Below are positions 7,108 to 14,682 of a stretch of DNA of 64,000 nucleotides, one piece after another (within the stretch, counting starts at the first letter, position 1; each line of letters begins with the position of its first letter). Source of the DNA: Clostridiaceae bacterium (GTDB taxonomy: Bacteria; Bacillota; Clostridia; Lachnospirales; Lachnospiraceae). Under the pieces are notes generated by a model. The model made no database searches. It saw only the letters and a list, made by a program, of their open reading frames with translations, and was not told where the DNA came from. A program made the translations under genes and the position numbers. The DNA is taken from NCBI GenBank assembly GCA_910575795.1, contig CAJTGE010000015.1, positions 62,001 through 126,000 on the forward strand. The letters are read 5' to 3'.

Positions 7108-8493
7108 ATGGCAAAGCTGTGGGCAGGGCGTTTCGGGAAAGAGACGGATCTGGAAGTAAATGACTTTAATTCCTCCATATCCTTTGACTGCCGTCTGTAT
7201 AAGGAGGATATCACCGGCTCCATGGCCCATGCGGCCATGCTGGGAAAGCAGGGGATCATCGCTGAGGACGAGGCGGATCGGATTACAGAGGGGCTGCAGG
7301 GGATTCTGCAGGATATTGAGAACGGGACGATTGAATTTTCGCAGGAGTATGAGGATATCCACATGAATGTGGAACATATCCTGACCGAGCGGATCGGAGA
7401 CGCGGGCAAGCGTCTCCACACGGCCCGCTCGAGAAACGATCAGGTGGCGCTGGATCTGCGCCTGTATGTGAAAAAAGAGATTGCAGCCATTAAGGGGCAG
7501 GTGCTGCAGTTTATGAAGGCTCTGTGCGGGAGCGCGAAGAAGAACACGGAGACCGTGATGCCGGGCTATACGCATCTGCAGCGCGCGCAGCCGGTGACCT
7601 TTGGCCACTATATGATGGCCTATGCCAATATGATGAAGCGCGACGTGATCCGCCTGGAAAACTGCCTGGAGGGCATGGACGATATGCCGCTCGGCTCCGG
7701 CGCGCTGGCCTCCACCACGTACCCCATTGACCGCGATTTTGTGAGGGAGAGGCTGGGCTTTGCGCGGATAACGGATAATTCGCTGGACGGCGTGTCGGAC
7801 CGCGATTACTGCGTGGAGCTCTGCTCGGCGCTCTCGATCCTGATGATGCATCTGTCGCGTTTTTCGGAGGAGATCATCGCGTGGTGCTCGTGGGAGTTTA
7901 AGTTTGTGGAGCTGGATGACGCATTTTCCACGGGATCGTCGATCATGCCGCAGAAGAAGAACCCGGATGTGTGCGAGCTGGTGCGCGGCAAGACGGGGCG
8001 CGTCTACGGTTCCCTTTTTACCTTACTCACCGCGTTAAAGGGGCTTCCGCTGGCATATAATAAGGATATGCAGGAGGACAAGGAGGCGGTCTTTGACGCG
8101 ATCGATACGGTAAAGCAGTGCCTGCGCGTCCTTACGCCGATGTTTGCCACCATGGAACTGCGGAAGGATAACATGGAGCGGGCGGCGTTAAAGGGCTTTA
8201 TCAATGCGACGGACTGCGCCGATTATCTGACGAAAAAGGGCATGCCGTTCCGCGACGCCTACAAAACTGTGGGCCAGCTTGTGGGAGAGTGTGTGAAACG
8301 CGACTGCGCGTTATCGGATCTGACGCTTCCGGAGCTTCGGGCGCATTCGGAGCTGTTTGAGGCGGATGTGTATGAGGCCATTGATTTAAAAACGTGCGTG
8401 CGCGGCAGGAAGGCGCCCGGCGGGCCGGCCCCGGAGGAGGTGTCGCGCCAGATTGCGGCGATTGAGGCATTTATAGGAAAACGGGAGGAGTGA
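7108..8493 (+). CDS. argH: Argininosuccinate lyase
   Basis: Splits argininosuccinate into arginine and fumarate. The 461-residue protein belongs to the fumarase/aspartase superfamily, and the signature GSSIMPQKKNPD is at about residues 277-288, carrying the catalytic serine loop. MPGYTHLQRAQP near 151-162 is the second conserved region. It starts at ATG 7108 behind AAAGGAG. The stop codon neighbours the GTG starts of argC, so the two are translationally close. Confidence 0.97.
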   Translation: MAKLWAGRFGKETDLEVNDFNSSISFDCRLYKEDITGSMAHAAMLGKQGIIAEDEADRITEGLQGILQDIENGTIEFSQEYEDIHMNVEHILTERIGDAGKRLHTARSRNDQVALDLRLYVKKEIAAIKGQVLQFMKALCGSAKKNTETVMPGYTHLQRAQPVTFGHYMMAYANMMKRDVIRLENCLEGMDDMPLGSGALASTTYPIDRDFVRERLGFARITDNSLDGVSDRDYCVELCSALSILMMHLSRFSEEIIAWCSWEFKFVELDDAFSTGSSIMPQKKNPDVCELVRGKTGRVYGSLFTLLTALKGLPLAYNKDMQEDKEAVFDAIDTVKQCLRVLTPMFATMELRKDNMERAALKGFINATDCADYLTKKGMPFRDAYKTVGQLVGECVKRDCALSDLTLPELRAHSELFEADVYEAIDLKTCVRGRKAPGGPAPEEVSRQIAAIEAFIGKREE

Positions 8494-8498
8494 CGGCC

Positions 8499-9443
8499 GT
8501 GACGGCAGAAAAACCAAAGATTTATATTGACGGGAAGGAAGGCACAACGGGCCTCCAGATATATGATCGCCTGGCGGCGCGGGACGATATCCGGCTGCTC
8601 CTGATTGATGAGGAAAAGCGCAAGGATACGGATGAGCGGAAAAAGCTTATCAATGAGGCGGATCTGGTTTTTCTCTGCCTTCCGGACGCGGCCGCTGTGG
8701 AGGCCGTGTCGCTTGTGGAGCGGGAGACGGTCCGCGTTATCGACGCTTCCACGGCGCACCGGACGGCGGCGGGCTGGGCGTACGGCCTGGCGGAGCTTTC
8801 ACAGATGTACCGGGAGAGGATAAGGGAGTCAAAGCGGATCGCCAATCCCGGCTGCCATGCCACGGGATTTATCACCGCCGTGTACCCTCTGGTGCAAAAG
8901 GGGATTGTGCCGGCGGACTATCCGCTGTCCGCGTTTTCCCTGACCGGCTATTCCGGCGGCGGCAAAAAGATGATTGCGGAGTATGAGTCAGAGGAAAAGC
9001 CGGAGAGCCATTTTTCACCCCGCATCTACGGGCTGAATTTAAAGCACAAGCATCTGCCGGAGATGCAGGCCGTCTGCGGACTTTCCCGTCCCCCGGCCTT
9101 CTGCCCGGTGGTGGATGATTATTATAAGGGGATGGCTGTGACGGTGACGTTTGAAAACCGCTTGCTGAACGGGTGTCCGTCTGCTGCGGACCTATGCGCC
9201 TGTCTGGCCGAATGGTATGAGGGGCAGAAGCTCGTAAAGGTTCATCCCTTTGGCTATGAGGGCATGATCGCGGCCGGGAGCATGGCCGGAAGCGATGTCC
9301 TGGCCCTGATTGTGAACGGGCATGCGGATCAGACCATGGTAACCGCCCTGTTTGACAATCTGGGCAAGGGCGCTTCCGGCGCGGCGGTCCAAAATATGAA
9401 TCTGGCGCTGGGATTTGAGGAGACAACGGGGCTGAATGTGTAA
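8499..9443 (+). CDS. argC: N-acetyl-gamma-glutamyl-phosphate reductase (type 2)
   Basis: Reduces N-acetylglutamyl phosphate to the semialdehyde with NADPH, the third step of arginine synthesis. The protein is ~314 residues, the size of the shorter (type 2) ArgC. It begins with a nucleotide-binding segment (IYIDGKEGTTGLQIYDRL) in place of a classic GxGxxG. The catalytic cysteine is in NPGCHATGF near residue 120, and LTGYSGGGKK follows. GTG 8499 is preferred over GTG 8490 because GGAGG at 8484-8488 would overlap the earlier start. Confidence 0.93.
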   Translation: MTAEKPKIYIDGKEGTTGLQIYDRLAARDDIRLLLIDEEKRKDTDERKKLINEADLVFLCLPDAAAVEAVSLVERETVRVIDASTAHRTAAGWAYGLAELSQMYRERIRESKRIANPGCHATGFITAVYPLVQKGIVPADYPLSAFSLTGYSGGGKKMIAEYESEEKPESHFSPRIYGLNLKHKHLPEMQAVCGLSRPPAFCPVVDDYYKGMAVTVTFENRLLNGCPSAADLCACLAEWYEGQKLVKVHPFGYEGMIAAGSMAGSDVLALIVNGHADQTMVTALFDNLGKGASGAAVQNMNLALGFEETTGLNV

Positions 9444-9456
9444 GGATCGGTTAAAC

Positions 9457-9496
9457 ATGTGAGGTTTCGTTTAGATATGTAAGGTTTCATTTAGAT
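9457..9496 (+). repeat. Two 20-bp direct repeats before argJ
   Basis: Unit 1 (9457-9476) and unit 2 (9477-9496) differ at two positions and share the pattern ATGT.AGGTTTC.TTTAGAT. They lie just upstream of the argJ ribosome site. They may be replication-slippage products with no function. Confidence 0.6.
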
Positions 9497-9515
9497 ATGG
9501 AAGTGAGGAAAAGGC

Positions 9516-10724
9516 ATGAAAATCATAGAGGGCGGCGTATGCGCTGCAAAGGGTTTTAAAGCGGGCGCGATGCGCTGCGGGATCCGCAAGTCCCAGACCA
9601 AGAAGGATCTTGCAATGATCCTTTCAGATTGTGAATGTAACGCTGCAGCCGTATATACGACGAATCGGGTCAAGGCGGCGCCCATTCTCCTGACAAAGGA
9701 GCACCTGGCCAACGGGAAGGCCAGGGCTGTGATCGTGAATTCCGGCAATGCCAACGCCTGCGCGCCGTTTGGCATGGAAAACGCCAGGAGGGAGGCCGCG
9801 GCCGCGGCCCGGGCGCTGGGCGTGGAGGCAGAGGATGTGATTGTGGCCTCCACGGGCGTGATCGGCCAGACCTTAAACGTGGAGGCAATCGAGGAGCACG
9901 CAGGCAGTATGGAAATGAAATACGACAATTCCATGACGGCCGCGGAGGCGATCATGACCACAGACACAAAGGTTAAAACCATTGCCGTGGAGTTTGAGGC
10001 CGGGGGAACCGTCTGCCATATGGGCGGCATCTGCAAGGGCTCCGGCATGATCCATCCCAATATGGGAACCATGCTGGCCTTTATCACCACAGACTGCGCG
10101 ATCACGGCAGAGCAGATGCAGAAGGCATTGCTCGACGAGGCGCGGATCACCTTTAACCGGGTTACCGTGGACGGCGATACCTCCACCAACGATATGTGCG
10201 CGCTCTTAGCTAACGGCATGGCCGGGAACGCGGAGATCGCGGCAGAGGGCGCGGATTATACGGCATTTCGCGAAGCGCTCCACACGATCACAGAGGATCT
10301 GGCGCGCAAGATTGCCGGGGACGGCGAGGGCGCGAGCAAGCTGATGACCTGCTCCGTGTCCGGCGCGGCGGATGAGGAGACGGCGGAGCGCCTGGCAAAA
10401 TCCATCTGTTCCTCCTCGCTTGTCAAGGCCGCGATGTTCGGCTCAGACGCCAACTGGGGGCGGGTTCTCTGCGCCATGGGCTATTCCGGCGCGCCCTTTG
10501 ACACGGAGGCCGTCACCGTGGAATTTGCCTCCAAAGAGGGCAGAATCGCTGTCTGCGAGCAGGGTAGAGGGCTCGATTTTGACGAGAATCTGGCAAAGAG
10601 AATCTTAAGCCAGGAGGAAGTGGAGATCCGCGTAACTCTCAAGGAGGGCGGCGGGGCCGTGACCTGCTGGGGCTGCGATTTGACGTATGATTATGTGAAA
10701 ATAAATGGAGATTATCGGTCATGA
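9516..10724 (+). CDS. argJ: Bifunctional ornithine acetyltransferase/N-acetylglutamate synthase
   Basis: Transfers the acetyl group from N-acetylornithine to glutamate, closing the acetyl cycle. Many homologues also make N-acetylglutamate from acetyl-CoA. The precursor cuts itself before a conserved threonine, visible here as T185 in HPNMGTMLAF, to give alpha and beta chains. The length of 402 residues is typical. No separate argA or argE is seen in the cluster, which fits cyclic arginine synthesis. Whether the acetyl-CoA activity is present cannot be read from sequence. The stop overlaps the argB start. Confidence 0.95.
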   Translation: MKIIEGGVCAAKGFKAGAMRCGIRKSQTKKDLAMILSDCECNAAAVYTTNRVKAAPILLTKEHLANGKARAVIVNSGNANACAPFGMENARREAAAAARALGVEAEDVIVASTGVIGQTLNVEAIEEHAGSMEMKYDNSMTAAEAIMTTDTKVKTIAVEFEAGGTVCHMGGICKGSGMIHPNMGTMLAFITTDCAITAEQMQKALLDEARITFNRVTVDGDTSTNDMCALLANGMAGNAEIAAEGADYTAFREALHTITEDLARKIAGDGEGASKLMTCSVSGAADEETAERLAKSICSSSLVKAAMFGSDANWGRVLCAMGYSGAPFDTEAVTVEFASKEGRIAVCEQGRGLDFDENLAKRILSQEEVEIRVTLKEGGGAVTCWGCDLTYDYVKINGDYRS

Positions 10725-11590
10725 TGAATTTGAAACCGGAGATGCGGGCGGAAACGCTGGTGGAGGCCCTGCCCTATATCCAGGAATACGCCGGGGAAAT
10801 TATTGTGGTGAAATACGGCGGGAACGCCATGATCAACGAGGAGTTAAAGGAAGCGGTGATCGAGGACATCGTTCTTTTGAATCTGGTGGGTATAAAGGCA
10901 GTGCTGGTACACGGCGGCGGCCCGGAGATTTCCGAGATGCTGAAAAAAATCGGAAAAGAGTCTAAATTTGTCAAGGGACTGCGCTATACGGACCAGGAAA
11001 CCATGGACATTGTACAGATGATCCTCTGCGGCAAGGTCAACAAGAACCTGGTTTCCCTCTTTGAAAAGGCCGGAGGCCGCGCCGTGGGCCTGGCCGGCAT
11101 GGACGGGGGGCTCTTTAAGGCTGTCCGGCTAACCGATCCGGACGGGACTGATTACGGCTATGTGGGCGAGATCCGGGAGGTCAATGAGCAGATCATCCTC
11201 AACATGCTGGAGGAGGGCTTTATCCCGGTCGTATCCTCCGTGGCGGCCGGTATGGACGAGGAGACGAATTACAATATCAACGCTGATACGGCGGCCGAGA
11301 AGCTGGCCGTGGCCTTAAAGGCCAAAAAGCTGATCCTTCTGACCGACGTGCGCGGGCTTATGCGGACGCCGGGCGATGACAGCACCCTGATTCCGGAATT
11401 AAAGGTGTCCGAGGTTCCGGTGCTTATCAAGGCAGGCGTCATTTCCGGGGGCATGATCCCCAAGGTAGAGTGCTGCGTGGAGGCCGTGCGCCAGGGCGTG
11501 GAGCGGGCCAATATCCAGGACGGGAGAGTGCCGCACTCGATTTTGATTGAGCTGCTCAGCGACGACGGCGTGGGAACTATGTTTTCATAG
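10721..11590 (+). CDS. argB: Acetylglutamate kinase
   Basis: Phosphorylates N-acetylglutamate with ATP, the second and usually feedback-controlled step. The 289-residue amino acid kinase fold protein carries VVKYGGNAM near residue 30, LVHGGGPEI near 64 and the C-terminal GGMIPKVECCVEAV substrate segment. It starts at ATG 10721, overlapping the argJ stop by four bases. An ATG at 10724 is equally possible. The long N-terminal helix typical of arginine-inhibited hexameric enzymes is present in short form, so feedback inhibition is plausible. Confidence 0.96.
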   Translation: MMNLKPEMRAETLVEALPYIQEYAGEIIVVKYGGNAMINEELKEAVIEDIVLLNLVGIKAVLVHGGGPEISEMLKKIGKESKFVKGLRYTDQETMDIVQMILCGKVNKNLVSLFEKAGGRAVGLAGMDGGLFKAVRLTDPDGTDYGYVGEIREVNEQIILNMLEEGFIPVVSSVAAGMDEETNYNINADTAAEKLAVALKAKKLILLTDVRGLMRTPGDDSTLIPELKVSEVPVLIKAGVISGGMIPKVECCVEAVRQGVERANIQDGRVPHSILIELLSDDGVGTMFS

Positions 11591-11605
11591 TCCGGCGGCT
11601 TATCT

Positions 11606-11780
11606 GCCTGAAGCGTATCAGATAAGCAGGCGGTTCTTTTGCCTGAAGCATATCAGGCGGGCAGGCGGCTCTTTTGCCTGAAGCATATCAGGCGGGCAGG
11701 CGGTTCTTTTGCCTGAAGCATATCAGGCGGGCAGGCGGTTCTTTTGCCTGAAAACCATCAGATAAGCAGGCGGCTGTCCG
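11606..11780 (+). repeat. 35-bp tandem repeat array, five copies, between argB and argD
   Basis: Five consecutive 35-bp units begin at 11606, 11641, 11676, 11711 and 11746. The three middle copies are almost identical and the outer two are more diverged. Each unit starts GCCTGAAGCATATCAGGC, itself a small hairpin, and ends around GGCGGTTCTTTT, so each resembles a miniature stem followed by a short T-run. The array fills nearly all of the argB-argD gap. It could weaken read-through into argD-argF or be inert slippage DNA. Confidence 0.9.
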
Positions 11781-11818
11781 GATCAAATACCATTAGAATG
11801 GCGGGAGGTAGAAGGAAG

Positions 11819-13003
11819 ATGACATTTCAGGAATTGAAGACAGAGGAAGAGACGTATTTAATGCATACATACAACCGCTTCCAGATTGCGCTGGAGCGCG
11901 GAGAGGGCGCGACGCTCTGGGACGCGGAGGGGAAATCCTATATTGATCTGACCTCCGGGATCGGCGTGAACTGTCTGGGGCACAACCATGAGGGGCTGAT
12001 CCATGCCCTGACAGAGCAGGCCCATAAGGTGATGCACGTATCAAACCTTTACTACACCGAGCCGATGGCGCGGGCGGCAAAGGCCCTTGTCACCTCCTGC
12101 GGTATGGGAAAGGTATTCTTTTCCAATTCCGGGGCCGAGGCCAATGAGGGCATGATCAAGCTCGCCAGGAAGTATTCCTTTGACAAATACGGAGAGGGAA
12201 GAAATAAGATCATTACCTTAAAACAGTCTTTCCACGGCCGTACGGTGACGACCTTAAAGGCCACGGGGCAGGACAAATTCCATCAGTATTTCTTCCCCTT
12301 TACCGAGGGCTTTGACTATGCGGCGGCCAATGACATGGACGATCTGAGGGCAAAGGCCGACGCGTCCACGTGCGCGGTCATGATGGAGATGATCCAGGGA
12401 GAGGGCGGCGTGCTTCCCCTTGATAAGGCGTATGTGCAGGAGGCGAGGAAGTTCTGCGGCGAGCGCGATATCCTGTTTCTGGTGGATGAGGTGCAGACCG
12501 GGATCGGCCGTACCGGGAGCCTGTTCTGCTATGAGCAGTACGGGATTTCGCCGGATATTGTCAGCATGGCCAAAGGCTTGGGCGGCGGCGTGCCCATCGG
12601 GGCTGTGATGGCCTCCGCCGCGTGCGCGGACGTCCTGGGCGCGGGGACGCATGGGACCACCTTCGGCGGAAACCCGTTCTGCTGCGCTGCGGCCTGCACG
12701 GTGCTGTCTGTGGTCAACACTCCGGAGTTTTTAAAGGAGGTCAGGGAAAAGGGCGACTACTTAAGGAAGGCCATCCTGTCCATCGGCTCTTCTAAGATAA
12801 AGGGCGTGCGCGGCATGGGCCTGATGCTGGGGATCGCGGTCGGGGCGGATGAGAGGGCCGGGCTTGTGGCGAATCTGATGGAACACGGCGTCCTTGTGCT
12901 GACCGCCGGGACGGATACGATCCGCCTGCTCCCGCCGCTTGTGATCACATATGAAGAGATAGACACAGCCGTTTCGGCCATGAAGGAGGTATTTGGAGAA
13001 TGA
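11819..13003 (+). CDS. argD: Acetylornithine aminotransferase
   Basis: A PLP-dependent class III aminotransferase that converts N-acetylglutamate semialdehyde to N-acetylornithine using glutamate. It has 394 residues, and the PLP lysine is K252 in SMAKGLGGGVPIGA. FLVDEVQTGIGRTG just before it is the cofactor-binding aspartate motif. The ATG at 11819 has GGAGG and AAGGAAG upstream and matches the usual N-terminus. An earlier in-frame ATG at 11744 would translate repeat DNA and is rejected. The stop overlaps argF by four bases. Confidence 0.96.
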   Translation: MTFQELKTEEETYLMHTYNRFQIALERGEGATLWDAEGKSYIDLTSGIGVNCLGHNHEGLIHALTEQAHKVMHVSNLYYTEPMARAAKALVTSCGMGKVFFSNSGAEANEGMIKLARKYSFDKYGEGRNKIITLKQSFHGRTVTTLKATGQDKFHQYFFPFTEGFDYAAANDMDDLRAKADASTCAVMMEMIQGEGGVLPLDKAYVQEARKFCGERDILFLVDEVQTGIGRTGSLFCYEQYGISPDIVSMAKGLGGGVPIGAVMASAACADVLGAGTHGTTFGGNPFCCAAACTVLSVVNTPEFLKEVREKGDYLRKAILSIGSSKIKGVRGMGLMLGIAVGADERAGLVANLMEHGVLVLTAGTDTIRLLPPLVITYEEIDTAVSAMKEVFGE

Positions 13004-13914
13004 AACACTTATTAAAGCTTCTGGACTGCGCGCCGGAGGAGATCACTTCCATCCTTGATCGGGCGGATCAGCTCAAATACGAGAGAAAGCACGGGATTCC
13101 CCACCGGATTCTGGAGGGAAAGTCCGTGGGGCTCATTTTCCAGAAATCTTCAACCAGAACGCGGGTTTCGTTTGAGACCGGGATCTTCCAGCTGGGCGGG
13201 CAGGCGCTCTTTCTGTCCTCCCGCGACTTACAGATCGGCCGCGGCGAGCCGGTCCAGGACACTGCCCGCGTGCTTTCCCGGTATTTAGACGGTATCATGA
13301 TCCGCACCTATGAGCAGAAGGAGGTCGAGGATCTGGCCAGGTACGGCTCGGTTCCGGTGATCAACGGCCTCACGGATTTCTGCCACCCGTGCCAGGTGCT
13401 GGCGGATCTCATGACCATCCGCGAGCGGTACGGCGTGCTGGACGGGCTGAAGCTGTGCTATATCGGGGACGGGAACAATATGGCCAATTCCCTGATCGTG
13501 GGCGGGCTGAAGATGAAGATGAAGGTGTCGGCCGCATGCCCGAAGGAGTACCGGCCGGATAAGACGGTGCTGGAATTCGCGGGCGGGTATGAGACATTTT
13601 CCCTGACCGATGATCCGATGAAGGCGGCGGAGAATGCGGATATCGTGATCACCGATACATGGGCGTCCATGGGGCAGGAGGCGGAGAAGGAAGAGCGCAT
13701 GAAAGCCTTTGCCGGGTATCAGGTGAATGAGAAGCTGATGGCGGCCGCAAGGCCGGACGCCATGGTGCAGCACTGTCTGCCGGCTTACCGCGGGCAGGAG
13801 ATCACGGAGGAGGTGTTTGAGGCGCATGCGGAAGAGATCTTTGAGGAGGCCGAGAACCGGCTGCATGCGCAGAAGGCGGTGCTGGCAGAGCTTTTGGGGA
13901 GTGAGCGGAGGTAG
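13000..13914 (+). CDS. argF: Ornithine carbamoyltransferase
   Basis: Makes citrulline from ornithine and carbamoyl phosphate. Within its 304 residues are the carbamoyl-phosphate loop SSTRTR at about 50-55, HPCQ at 129-132 and the ornithine loop MVQHCLPAYRG near 255. Biosynthetic rather than catabolic use is inferred from its place at the end of argG-H-C-J-B-D-F. Carbamoyl-phosphate synthase genes are not in the window. Translation is coupled to argD by the ATGA overlap. Confidence 0.96.
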   Translation: MKHLLKLLDCAPEEITSILDRADQLKYERKHGIPHRILEGKSVGLIFQKSSTRTRVSFETGIFQLGGQALFLSSRDLQIGRGEPVQDTARVLSRYLDGIMIRTYEQKEVEDLARYGSVPVINGLTDFCHPCQVLADLMTIRERYGVLDGLKLCYIGDGNNMANSLIVGGLKMKMKVSAACPKEYRPDKTVLEFAGGYETFSLTDDPMKAAENADIVITDTWASMGQEAEKEERMKAFAGYQVNEKLMAAARPDAMVQHCLPAYRGQEITEEVFEAHAEEIFEEAENRLHAQKAVLAELLGSERR

Positions 13915-13995
13915 GGCTTTTTAAATACGTTCCGTGTGCATCGTATTGTGTAAATAATATGGAGAAGGCCGGATAGAATCGTGAAAGGGCCGCGT

Positions 13996-14520
13996 ATGTT
14001 GAAAAGTATCGTTATCGGGAGTCCCGGCGCGGGGAAGAGTACGTTTGCGAGGACGCTTAAGGACTGTACGGGAATTCCGCTGTATTATCTGGATATGGTG
14101 TGGCACAGGCCGGATCGCACGAACGTATCCAGGGAGGTGTTTGACGCCGCGGTGCGTAAGATTATTGCGAGGGAACGCTGGATTGTGGATGGGAACTATC
14201 AGCGTTCCCTTGAAATGCGTTTGCAGGCGTGTGACACAGTTTTTTTGCTGGATTACCCCCGTTCGGTCTGCCTTGCCGGGGCGCAGGCGCGTGTCGGTAA
14301 GAAGCGGGAGGATCTGCCCTGGGTGGAGACAGGGCTTGATGAGGAATTCAGAAGGTGGATTTTGGATTTTCCCAGGGAGCAGCTGCCCCGGATCTATGAG
14401 CTTTTGGGGAAGTACCGGGAAGGACGGGAAATATTTGTTTTTAAGTCAAGGGGAGAGGCGGATGCGTATCTGAGGGAGCTGCAGATGGATTTGCAGCCTG
14501 ACAGCCCCCAACGCGGTTAG
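13996..14520 (+). CDS. Small P-loop nucleotide kinase-like protein (topology-modulation/adenylate kinase-like)
   Basis: A Walker A motif (IGSPGAGKSTFA) sits near the N-terminus, followed by YYLDMVWHRPDRT and WIVDGNYQ, the pattern of the FlaR/topology-modulation family of adenylate kinase-like P-loop proteins. The substrate is unknown. ATG 13996 is preferred to GTG 13981 because AAAGGG at 13984 is well placed for it. The TAG stop (14518-14520) is formed by the first three bases of a MITE, so the last few residues may not be the original C-terminus. Confidence 0.75.
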   Translation: MLKSIVIGSPGAGKSTFARTLKDCTGIPLYYLDMVWHRPDRTNVSREVFDAAVRKIIARERWIVDGNYQRSLEMRLQACDTVFLLDYPRSVCLAGAQARVGKKREDLPWVETGLDEEFRRWILDFPREQLPRIYELLGKYREGREIFVFKSRGEADAYLRELQMDLQPDSPQRG

Positions 14521-14681
14521 AGCGTGTTTGAAAATTCATTCCTGGCATCTGCACGCCCCACTTCGCGGTATATTTGTGCCAAATTCACTTAACGTAGCCC
14601 ACTACGCCGCGTTCATTTGGCACAAATCTCCCACAAAGTGGCACGCACAGCTACCAGAAAGCAATTTTCAAACACGCTCTA
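14518..14681. mobile_element. MITE type A, copy 1
   Basis: A non-coding element of 160 bp between TA duplications (14518-14519, 14680-14681). Its ends are GAGCGTGTTTGAAAATT and its mirror. The whole element is an imperfect palindrome, with an inner repeat GTGCCAAAT / ATTTGGCAC around a core GTAGCCCACTAC. It is essentially identical to the copy at 22768. It provides the stop codon of the upstream kinase gene, and its right edge supplies the CTAG used as target by the adjacent IS701 element. Confidence 0.9.
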
Positions 14682-14682
14682 G

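Noticed and set aside
11606-11780. Possible CRISPR array because of regular 35-bp units
   Set aside because: The units are directly contiguous with no unique spacers and no cas genes nearby. It is a simple tandem repeat.
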